Below, piece by piece: positions 6,908 through 13,286 of a stretch of DNA of 13,928 bases. The notes under the pieces are model-generated. The model saw only the letters and a program-made list of their open reading frames with translations. It did not search any database and had not been told where the DNA came from. The translations under genes and the position numbers were made by a program. The DNA comes from CAZVEE01 sp964625525 (lineage in GTDB: Bacteria; Pseudomonadota; Alphaproteobacteria; JAJFIK01). The stretch spans positions 1 through 13,928 of the forward strand of contig CAZVEE010000092.1 in NCBI GenBank assembly GCA_964625525.1, given 5' to 3'. Positions within the stretch are counted from its first letter, which is position 1. Each line of letters begins with the position of its first letter.

Positions 6908-7765
6908 TTAAGACGCAAGTACGCATTTGCCGTTCTTGATCACGGTCGCGTCGCGCTCCTCCAGCCGGCATTGGAACGAGAGCACTTCGCCGTCTTTCCA
7001 CATATCCGTGATGATGGTCTCGCCCGGGAAAACCGGTGCGGAGAACCGCACATCGAAGGATTTGATCCGGGTATGGTCGTACTCGCAGGCGGATTTCAGA
7101 ACGGCCCGGCAGGCCGTGCCATAGGTGCACAGGCCATGCAGGATGGGCTTGGGAAAGCCTGCCATCGAGGCAAAGCCTGGATCTGAATGCAGTGGATTGC
7201 GGTCGCCGGAAAGGCGATAGAGCAGGGCCTGATCCGCCCGGGTCTCCAGGCGGCAGGACATGTCAGGCGCGCGGTCGGGCACCTGGTGCGGCTCTGGGCC
7301 GCCACCGGCCGGGCCACCAAAACCGCCATCGCCGCGCGCGAAAATCGTCGAGCCGAGCGTGCACAGGGGCTCGTCCGTCTCCTGCAGGCGAATCTGCGTT
7401 TCAGTGGTGATGATGGCGCCTTTGTCCGCGCCTTTGTCGTAGCAGCCGGTGACGGCGCCATCGGCGACGATGGTGGCGGCCATGGGCAGCGGCCGGTGCA
7501 GGGTCAATCGCTGTTCCCCATGCACGATCATGAACCAGTTCAGGTCCGCTTGCTCCAGCGTGCGCTGGCCCCAGGCGATGACCGTCGCCATGGTCGGCAC
7601 GGTGCGCATATCCGGGGTCTCATAGACATATTTCAGTTCCTGCTCGTGCAGCGGATCGCGGCCAAAGCCCACGCCCAGCGCGTAAAGCATGGTTTCCCGG
7701 TCGCCATAGGTGAACGTGTCACCGGCCGACTTCAGGGACATGATGTGATCGTAGTTGATGGGCAT
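6908..7765 (-). CDS. MaoC-like / hydratase-2-type enoyl-CoA hydratase
   Basis: 285 residues with the two-hotdog layout of the hydratase-2 part of peroxisomal multifunctional enzyme 2. The N-terminal half (about 5-140) is a degenerate hotdog. The C-terminal half (about 165-285) carries the signature YRLSGDRNPLHSDP followed by GFPKPILHGL, with the catalytic pair Asp188 and His193 at the family's usual five-residue spacing. Known reaction: hydration of trans-2-enoyl-CoA to (3R)-hydroxyacyl-CoA; relatives act on bile-acid, sterol side-chain or long-chain substrates. Specificity is not readable. ATG 7765 has GGAGG five bases upstream, whereas ATG 7807 has no ribosome site and lies in the leader dyad. 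It starts the hydratase-PfpI pair. The (3R) product does not fit the (3S)-specific FadJ directly. Confidence 0.9.
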   Translation of the reverse strand: MPINYDHIMSLKSAGDTFTYGDRETMLYALGVGFGRDPLHEQELKYVYETPDMRTVPTMATVIAWGQRTLEQADLNWFMIVHGEQRLTLHRPLPMAATIVADGAVTGCYDKGADKGAIITTETQIRLQETDEPLCTLGSTIFARGDGGFGGPAGGGPEPHQVPDRAPDMSCRLETRADQALLYRLSGDRNPLHSDPGFASMAGFPKPILHGLCTYGTACRAVLKSACEYDHTRIKSFDVRFSAPVFPGETIITDMWKDGEVLSFQCRLEERDATVIKNGKCVLAS

Positions 7766-7778
7766 GGCGTCCTCCGGC

Positions 7779-7805
7779 GCTAGGGGGCTTTTGGCGCACC
7801 CTAGC
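7779..7805 (-). promoter_or_regulatory. Inverted repeat in the leader of the hydratase gene
   Basis: GCTAGGG (7779-7785) and CCCTAGC (7799-7805) are perfect 7-bp arms around a 13-base spacer, ending only a few bases upstream of the GGAGG ribosome site of the hydratase gene. It could be a repressor operator or an RNA hairpin modulating translation. No experimental or homolog evidence can be read from the sequence. Confidence 0.4.
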
Positions 7806-7814
7806 ATGGGCGCA

Positions 7815-7836
7815 CGGGCGGGGTGAATCCCGCCCG
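7815..7836 (-). terminator. GC hairpin after the RTX gene
   Basis: CGGGCGGG (7815-7822) pairs perfectly with CCCGCCCG (7829-7836) around a 6-base loop, 19 bases beyond the RTX stop codon in the leftward direction. No T-run follows on that strand. The position is right for a terminator or 3'-end stabiliser separating the very long RTX transcript from the hydratase operon; termination itself is inferred. Confidence 0.5.
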
Positions 7837-7855
7837 CGCCGGTTCCGTTCGCGCC

Positions 7856-10800
7856 TTAGAGAATAAAGAGGTCTGCGTCCTCTAAATCTTCCAGATCCAC
7901 TTTCCGCAGGATCAGGCGGTCGCCATTGAGATTGAATTCCACGTCGCGGCCATCTTGATCGGCCACGAACAGGAGTTCCTCCAACGTGTCGAATTGCGGG
8001 CCGAAGCCGCGCAGATCCAGCAGGTCATCGTCCTCGCGGAAATCATCCACCTGCACCACGCCGTCACCGGGCCGGAACACGAACGTGTCGGAGTCGCGGC
8101 CGCCTTTCAGGCGGTCGCTGCCGCCGCCGCCACGCAGCACATCGTCGCCGCGGCCGCCGTCGAGCCGGTCATCGCCGTCGCCGCCGTTGAGCGTATCGTC
8201 GTCATTACCGCCGCGCAGGCGGTCGTCGCCGTCGCCGCCTTCCAGCACATCATCATCGTCATTCCCGTCGAGCCGATCATCGCCGCCGGCGCCGATCAGC
8301 ACATCATCACCATCGTCCCCGCGCACCCGGTCATCGCCGTCATCGGCAAAAATGACATCGTCATCGTCATCACCGCGCAGCTTGTCCCGGCCGCTGGTGC
8401 CCACTTCGGTGGCGGTGTCGTCATTGGACACGGTCACGGTGGTGCTGGCCGTGTTGATCTGTGCCGTGCCCTGGCCCTGATTGACCGCGTTGGTGAGGCT
8501 GAGGGCCAGCGTCTCGTCTTCTTCCGGGGCCAGATCGGCAATGATATCCACACTGACGGTAACGCTTGTCTGGCCTGCACCGAACGTAATCGTCCCGGAG
8601 AGGAATTCGCCCTCGATATCATCCTCTGTCAGCGGATTGACGCCGGTTCCCACGAGGCTGTAGTCCACTTGGCCGATATCGTCCGTGTTGCCATTGCGGG
8701 TGACGTCGAAGGTCAGTGTCGTGATGCCGCCATTGCCCTCGTCGATGGTCGTCTCATCGACGTCAATGCCGAACAGCATGGTCCGCGCTTGGATCTCCAC
8801 AGTCGCGGTGGCGATGTCCGAGTTCCCGGCGCTGTCAGTGACCCGATAGACAAAGAAGTCGGTGCCGAAGAAGCCTTCATTCGGGATGAAGAGAAAGGCA
8901 CCGCCGGAGAGGATGGAGACCGTGCCATTCTGCGGCTGGCTGATCGCGACGGCGGTGATCGCGTCACCGTCGATATCGAAGTCCTCGCCATTGCCGTTAT
9001 CGGCCAGCACATTGCCGAGCAACACGGAGCCTTCCACGCCGATAAAGGAATCATCCTGGGCCGTGGGAATGTCCTGCACTTCTTCCACCAGAATGGTGAC
9101 CGTTGCCGGATCGGCCACCGCGCCCGACGGGTCAACGGCGCGATAGGTGAAGCTGTCCTCGCCGTTAAAATCCGCATCCGGCGTATATGTGAACGTGCCA
9201 TTCGGATTGAGGGTCAACGAGCCGTTTTGCGGACCGTTGACCACGCTCACCGTAAAGGGGTCGTTTTCCGGATCAGCATCGGCGCCGCCGCCATTATTGG
9301 CGGTCACATTGGCGGTGATGGAGGTATCTTCATCAATGAAGAAGGAGTCATTCTTCAGAACTGGTTCATCATTCACCGGCGCGACCGTGATGGTCACCAC
9401 GCCCGTATCCGTGCCGCCGCGCCCATCATCCAAAATGTAGCGGAACGTGTCGGTGCCATTGAAATTGGCATTGGGGGTGTACGTGAACGTGCCGTTGCTG
9501 TTCAACACCACGCTGCCATTGTCTGGCATGTCGTCCAGGCTGACAGTCAATGGGTTTTGGTCGGGATCACTATCGGCGCCCTGACCATTATTGGTCAGCA
9601 CATTGCCGGACACGGTCGTGTCTTCGGTGTCGGTGAAGCTGTCATTGCGGGCGACCGGCGGTTCGTTCTGAACGTTGAAGTCTTCCGGGATGGTGATGCT
9701 CACCACATCGGTGGGGGAGTCACCAAATCCGGCGCCTTGCGCATTGAACAGCCGCAGGGCAAAGGCCTCGTCTTGCTCAACGAAGTCGTTGCCCAGAATG
9801 GTCAGGGTGATGGTCTGGGTCTGATCACCCGGATTGAAGGTCAGCGTGCCGCTGGTGGCCTGGAAATCAGAGCCTGCCACGGCCGTGCCGTCCTGGGTTT
9901 CATAATTGACCGTCACCAGATTATTGGCCGGGCCGGTCAGGCGCACCGTGACCGTGATGTCCACGGTCGGGTCCTTGGTGCCGGTGCCAAAGGCGGTGAA
10001 GTCGTCCACCTGTTCGAATTTCACGCCGAACACAATGGCGGTCTTGCCGCGCTCGTAATCGGTGAAATCGCTCAAGCCATCGGTGACATTCCCTTCATTG
10101 TCCCCGGTGAAGGCCGGGGCGCCAATGGCGAAATCGTCGACGCCGTCATTGTTCACATCGCCCACATCGGACACGACGGAGCCGAACAGGACGGTGCGGA
10201 AGTCGCCAGAAACGATATCGCCCGGGTGCTCATCGCTGGTGGTCACGCGGAAGCCGCCGGTGGACGGATTGACGAAACTATCCGCCTGGATCACACCGCT
10301 TTGGCCGCCAAAGTCCTCGCCGCCATAGATGATGGTGGCAAAGCCCGGCTCGCGATTGCGCTGGTTCACGCCGATGCCGATATCGTCAAAGCCGTCGCCA
10401 TTCACGTCGCCCAGACCGCCGACAAACTCGTTGGAGAAGTCGACGATATTGCCGTTATTGTTCCCTTTGGTGATCCGCACGCCTACGGACGGATTGAGAT
10501 TGTTCAGGTCGATATTGCTGGGGAACCCCGTGTCAGACCCGAAAATCACATAGCTGTCCGGCGCCTGAAACTGCGGATCATTGGGCGAGCGGAAGCCGTT
10601 GCTGCCCGCGCTGCCGATGATCAGGTCTTCGATGCCGTCGCCGTTCACATCACCGGCACTGTCGAGCGACCAGCCCAACAGCGTGCCCGCCTTACCCGAA
10701 ATGGTGAAGCCGTCGAGGCCGTTATTCACCTGGGTGCGCGAGAAATTGCCGCCGTTTTGGGCAAAGTTCTGGCCGCCAAAAATAACCGTGACCAGGCCAT

Positions 10801-11785
10801 TATTGGAATTCCCGCCCTGAAGGTCGGCCTCCCGCGAGCCGATGATGATATCCGCGATACCGTCGCCATTCACATCGGCCAGGTGCGAGGCGGTGCCGGT
10901 CTGTTCCGCCGGGCGCTGAATATCACCGCCAATGCGGAAACCGTTCTGGCCGTTCAGGTCCGAAATGGAAATGTTCGAGAGTTGCTGGCCGTCCTCGCCA
11001 AACACCACAAACACATCGCCCGGCGTGGTGCGATCGCCTTTGGACCCGACCAGCAGGTCATCCACGCCGTCGCCGTTGACATCGCCGATGCCACCGACGG
11101 AAAAGCCCACTTCTTCGCCAAAAAACAGCGAGGCCGGATCGTCGATGGAGGAGGCCTCCTCGGAGATCAGCTCATCGCCGTCGAACTTGAACACCCCCGA
11201 CGGCGGATCGGACAGGCGCAGATTGCCGTTCTCGGTCGCGGATTGGAAATCATCGCGCCCATAAATGATGTAGGCGCCGCCTTCGTGCTTGCGCACGTCC
11301 ACGGTCTCTGGCGGCGTATCGTCCTCGCCGCCTTCTCCCGCGTCGCCATCACCGTCGCCCTCGTCAGGCACTTCCAATTCGTAAATGCGGATTTCATCGC
11401 GCGGCGCGCCGACCACGATATCGGCGAAGCCGTCATTGTTCAGATCCCCCGCCGGGCCGACCGAAAAGCCGGCTTGGGCGAAGAAGCGCGGGCCGATCAC
11501 CGTGAAGCCGTCGGTGCCGTCCAGCTGGCTGAGATCGATGGAAGCGGGGAACCCTTGGGCGGTGCCGAACACCACATGGGCGCGGCCCGCGAGATCGCCA
11601 CCGAAGCCGCCCGGCGGGACGAAGGCATCACCGCCGTCGGACCCGACGATGAAATCATCGATGCCATCCCCGTTGACGTCCCCCAGGCCCGCCACAGCGA
11701 TCCCGTGCACGTCGATGGCATCCGGTCCGGTTCCGGTGGTCACAAAGCCGTTTTGGCCGTTCAGCGTAGTGATATCGAGCGTCAT
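7856..11785 (-). CDS. Giant calcium-binding RTX protein with FG-GAP propeller, Calx-beta and cadherin-like domains
   Basis: 1309 residues with no signal peptide and strongly acidic. Seven FG-GAP repeats with DxNxDGxxD calcium loops, at 36, 114, 235, 304, 379, 460 and 543, make a complete integrin-like seven-bladed propeller (about 1-590). A Calx-beta domain (about 595-705) follows, then three cadherin-like domains of about 95 residues (707-802, 803-900, 903-1000), each with GNVL/GTFTYTP/GxDxFxY-type features, and a second Calx-beta domain (about 1003-1123). An RTX array (about 1128-1235) leads into DTFVFRPGDG and a C-terminal tail ending in ADLFIL. The layout predicts type I secretion and calcium-driven folding outside the cell, as an adhesin or matrix protein; a hydrolase is less likely because no catalytic domain is seen. 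Blade 2 carries an acidic low-complexity insert (about 138-160). ATG 11785 is preferred to the TTG at 11794; its ribosome site is modest (AGGG). No ABC exporter or adaptor gene is in the window. Confidence 0.92.
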   Translation of the reverse strand: MTLDITTLNGQNGFVTTGTGPDAIDVHGIAVAGLGDVNGDGIDDFIVGSDGGDAFVPPGGFGGDLAGRAHVVFGTAQGFPASIDLSQLDGTDGFTVIGPRFFAQAGFSVGPAGDLNNDGFADIVVGAPRDEIRIYELEVPDEGDGDGDAGEGGEDDTPPETVDVRKHEGGAYIIYGRDDFQSATENGNLRLSDPPSGVFKFDGDELISEEASSIDDPASLFFGEEVGFSVGGIGDVNGDGVDDLLVGSKGDRTTPGDVFVVFGEDGQQLSNISISDLNGQNGFRIGGDIQRPAEQTGTASHLADVNGDGIADIIIGSREADLQGGNSNNGLVTVIFGGQNFAQNGGNFSRTQVNNGLDGFTISGKAGTLLGWSLDSAGDVNGDGIEDLIIGSAGSNGFRSPNDPQFQAPDSYVIFGSDTGFPSNIDLNNLNPSVGVRITKGNNNGNIVDFSNEFVGGLGDVNGDGFDDIGIGVNQRNREPGFATIIYGGEDFGGQSGVIQADSFVNPSTGGFRVTTSDEHPGDIVSGDFRTVLFGSVVSDVGDVNNDGVDDFAIGAPAFTGDNEGNVTDGLSDFTDYERGKTAIVFGVKFEQVDDFTAFGTGTKDPTVDITVTVRLTGPANNLVTVNYETQDGTAVAGSDFQATSGTLTFNPGDQTQTITLTILGNDFVEQDEAFALRLFNAQGAGFGDSPTDVVSITIPEDFNVQNEPPVARNDSFTDTEDTTVSGNVLTNNGQGADSDPDQNPLTVSLDDMPDNGSVVLNSNGTFTYTPNANFNGTDTFRYILDDGRGGTDTGVVTITVAPVNDEPVLKNDSFFIDEDTSITANVTANNGGGADADPENDPFTVSVVNGPQNGSLTLNPNGTFTYTPDADFNGEDSFTYRAVDPSGAVADPATVTILVEEVQDIPTAQDDSFIGVEGSVLLGNVLADNGNGEDFDIDGDAITAVAISQPQNGTVSILSGGAFLFIPNEGFFGTDFFVYRVTDSAGNSDIATATVEIQARTMLFGIDVDETTIDEGNGGITTLTFDVTRNGNTDDIGQVDYSLVGTGVNPLTEDDIEGEFLSGTITFGAGQTSVTVSVDIIADLAPEEDETLALSLTNAVNQGQGTAQINTASTTVTVSNDDTATEVGTSGRDKLRGDDDDDVIFADDGDDRVRGDDGDDVLIGAGGDDRLDGNDDDDVLEGGDGDDRLRGGNDDDTLNGGDGDDRLDGGRGDDVLRGGGGSDRLKGGRDSDTFVFRPGDGVVQVDDFREDDDLLDLRGFGPQFDTLEELLFVADQDGRDVEFNLNGDRLILRKVDLEDLEDADLFIL
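8087..8356 (-). repeat. 54-bp-period coding repeat (RTX array)
   Basis: Five consecutive 18-residue units (residues 1144-1233), each two RTX nonapeptides, for example VLIGAGGDDRLDGNDDDD and VLEGGDGDDRLRGGNDDD. They are preceded by a half unit, KLRGDDDDD. At the DNA level this gives a 54-bp period. The first unit is degenerate in the glycine positions (VIFADD). Such arrays bind calcium in a beta-roll. The near-repetitive DNA is a place where unit number could vary between strains. Confidence 0.8.
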
Positions 11786-11848
11786 GAACCCCAACCCTGT
11801 CGAATGGCGCTGTCACGAGGACTTGTGTCTAAGAAGCGGTACCGGCAG

Positions 11849-11866
11849 GGCGGGGGGCTTCCCGCC
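11849..11866 (-). promoter_or_regulatory. GC hairpin in the RTX leader
   Basis: GGCGGG (11849-11854) pairs with CCCGCC (11861-11866) around six bases, 64-81 bases upstream of the RTX start. In the leftward mRNA it would form a stable stem in the 5' untranslated region. It is possibly a stability or attenuation element; no T-run follows, so it is not a good terminator. Confidence 0.3.
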
Positions 11867-11889
11867 ATGGCTCAAACCCCAATGTGACC

Positions 11890-11914
11890 CACACCGATCA
11901 ACATGACAGGTGTG
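11890..11914 (-). promoter_or_regulatory. Inverted repeat upstream of the RTX gene
   Basis: CACACC (11890-11895) and GGTGTG (11909-11914) are perfect 6-bp arms with a 13-base spacer, about 105-130 bases before the RTX start. The spacing and symmetry resemble a site for a dimeric regulator, but no factor can be named. Confidence 0.3.
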
Positions 11915-11988
11915 ATGCCATAAGCCGCGCCATCCGCGTCCGGACGACATGCATTTAGGTGAGGGGAGCCGCCTTGTGAAGATAGATT

Positions 11989-12003
11989 TTAATCTTTGGT
12001 TAA
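11989..12003. promoter_or_regulatory. CtrA-type binding site TTAA-N7-TTAA
   Basis: TTAATCTTTGGTTAA matches the full CtrA box TTAA-N7-TTAA exactly. It lies 204 bases upstream of the RTX start and 355 bases upstream of the dienoyl-CoA isomerase start, inside an AT-rich stretch. A third TTAA follows at 12008-12011. CtrA is the cell-cycle and motility response regulator of alphaproteobacteria. Its site at the RTX promoter would suit stage-specific or surface-related expression, but chance occurrence in AT-rich DNA cannot be excluded. Confidence 0.45.
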
Positions 12004-12013
12004 GAATTTAACC
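11998..12013. promoter_or_regulatory. Perfect dyad GGTTAA-GAAT-TTAACC
   Basis: Six-base arms GGTTAA (11998-12003) and TTAACC (12008-12013) flank the loop GAAT and share the right half of the CtrA-type site. TTAACC is also a favoured CtrA half-site, so the dyad may extend the CtrA region or be an operator for another dimeric factor that competes with it. Confidence 0.35.
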
Positions 12014-12358
12014 TTTCGGGGGAGGGGAAAGGCCATGGCAACAATGTGACTTTCTTGGTCGTAATAATGGGCGGAAAAGTAAAAAATCTGACTATACTGT
12101 TTTATAGAAAGAAATTACCGGGAAGTGCCCCGCGCTCTGCAAGCATGCCCCGCCATGGGGCGAGAACAGGCGACGCCGGGAACACGGTTAACGGGGGGCG
12201 ACGCTTTGGTAACCTTGGCGCTAAATCATGCGGCTGCATGTCGCGGCGGCGCCAGATCTGGGGGCGCGATGCCCTCATCCATCATTCCGCCCGCGCGCCG
12301 TCCGTGCCATGCTATGACCGCGTGTCGATAAAACCGCCGTGAGGGAGCTTGGACGCCG

Positions 12359-13201
12359 ATGGGGTACCAGTGTTTTGACGTCGAAATCACCGAGAATATC
12401 GCGCATCTGCGGCTCAACCGGCCGGAGAAGCTGAACAGCATGATCCGGGAGTTCTGGAACGAACTGCCCGAGATCGTCACGGATATCGACCGCAACGCGA
12501 AGGCGCGCGTCATCGTGCTCTCGTCCTCCGGCAAGCATTTCTGCGCCGGTATGGATCTCGCGGTGTTCTCCGACCCCCAGGCCGGCGTCGCGGCCGATGG
12601 CGGCGAAGTGGGCCGCCAGCGCCACGCCTTCCGCGACTTTGTCAAAGTGCTCCAAGGCACGTTCAACTGCCTCGACCAGGCCCGCATGCCGGTGCTGGCG
12701 GCTATTCAGGGGGCGTGTATCGGCGGCGCGGTCGATATGACCTCGGCTTGTGACATGCGCTATGCCACCGAAGACGCGTTCTTTTCGGTGCAGGAGATCA
12801 ATATCGGCATGACCGCCGATGTGGGTACGTTTCCGCGCCTGTGTCATCTCATGCCCCAGGGCATGGTGCGGGAGCTGTGTTACACGGGCCGTCGGCTGAG
12901 CTCGGCGGAGGCCAAGGAGATCGGCCTTGTCAATAAGGTCTATCCAACCCACGAGGCCATGATGGCGGATGTCATGGCCATCGCCCGTGAGATCGCTTCT
13001 AAATCCCCTCTTGCGGTGGCGGGCACCAAGGTCATGATCAATTACGCGCGGGATCATTCCATCCATGACGCGCTCGACTATATCGCGACCTGGCAGACGG
13101 GGATGTTCCAGCCCACGGATATGGTCGAAGCCTTCAGCGCTCAGGGCGAGGGCCGCCCGCCGGTGTTTGACGATCTACGGCCGCTGAAAACCCGCATGTG
13201 A
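12359..13201 (+). CDS. Crotonase-family protein of the delta(3,5)-delta(2,4)-dienoyl-CoA isomerase (ECH1) type
   Basis: 280 residues of the enoyl-CoA hydratase/isomerase fold. Oxyanion-hole segments are SSSGKHFCAGMDL and GACIGGAVDM. Asp126 (GGAVD), Glu146 (VQEI) and Asp154 (TADVGT) reproduce, with identical spacing of 20 and 8 residues, the Asp176/Glu196/Asp204 triad of rat ECH1, and the surrounding CDMRYATEDAFF also resembles ECH1. Known reaction of that enzyme: moving 3,5-diene bonds to 2,4 in acyl-CoAs from unsaturated fatty acids with odd-numbered double bonds; the product then needs 2,4-dienoyl-CoA reductase, which is not in the window. A plain enoyl-CoA hydratase function remains possible. 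ATG 12359 has GAGGGAG 11 bases upstream, a somewhat long spacing. The Coa1-like gene follows 85 bases downstream on the same strand. Confidence 0.92.
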   Translation: MGYQCFDVEITENIAHLRLNRPEKLNSMIREFWNELPEIVTDIDRNAKARVIVLSSSGKHFCAGMDLAVFSDPQAGVAADGGEVGRQRHAFRDFVKVLQGTFNCLDQARMPVLAAIQGACIGGAVDMTSACDMRYATEDAFFSVQEINIGMTADVGTFPRLCHLMPQGMVRELCYTGRRLSSAEAKEIGLVNKVYPTHEAMMADVMAIAREIASKSPLAVAGTKVMINYARDHSIHDALDYIATWQTGMFQPTDMVEAFSAQGEGRPPVFDDLRPLKTRM

Positions 13202-13209
13202 GCGGGCGC

Positions 13210-13270
13210 GATGAGACTGGCGCCTGATGAGATTGGCGCCTGATGAGATTGGCGCCTGATGAGATTGGCG
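13210..13270. repeat. 16-bp tandem repeat, 3.8 copies
   Basis: Unit GATGAGATTGGCGCCT occurs at 13226-13241 and 13242-13257 exactly, at 13210-13225 with one change (C for T), and as a 13-base partial copy at 13258-13270. It starts just after the isomerase stop codon and ends directly before the AAGGA ribosome site of the Coa1-like gene. Each full unit contains the palindrome GGCGCC. It looks like slippage-generated intergenic DNA; copy number may vary, and it sets the spacing between the two genes. Confidence 0.9.
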
Positions 13271-13286
13271 AAGGACACATGACGTC

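Larger units (their letters stand above)
11786..12358. promoter_or_regulatory. Divergent intergenic region between the RTX gene and the dienoyl-CoA isomerase gene
   Basis: 573 bases with no convincing gene. The part at about 11985-12115 is markedly AT-rich against a GC-rich background and most likely holds the divergent promoters. A TATACT at 12093-12098 could be a rightward -10 element but lacks a good -35. A GTG-initiated open frame at 12046-12342 has no ribosome site and no recognisable domain. Single sites inside the region are listed separately. Confidence 0.6.

Noticed and set aside
7187..7783. A 198-codon + strand frame opposite the hydratase gene
   Set aside because: In-register shadow of the hydratase coding sequence, with no recognisable motif.
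8087..8356. Possible CRISPR-like array from the regular repeats
   Set aside because: The period is a multiple of three, units are diverged coding RTX motifs, and there are no unique spacers between identical repeats.
7955..11887. A 1310-codon open frame on the + strand covering nearly the whole RTX gene
   Set aside because: Its codons pair exactly in register with the RTX codons, so it stays open simply because the RTX gene avoids TTA, CTA and TCA codons, as expected in a GC-rich genome. The translation shows no domain, whereas the minus-strand protein has clear domains throughout.
12061..12120. A sigma-70 promoter around TATACT (12093-12098)
   Set aside because: The -10-like hexamer has no acceptable -35 at 16-18 bases, so it is mentioned only as part of the AT-rich region.
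12046..12342. A 98-codon GTG-started frame in the intergenic region
   Set aside because: No ribosome site, no domain, and composition shifts from AT-rich promoter-like DNA to GC-rich DNA within the frame. A real small protein cannot be fully excluded but is not supported.
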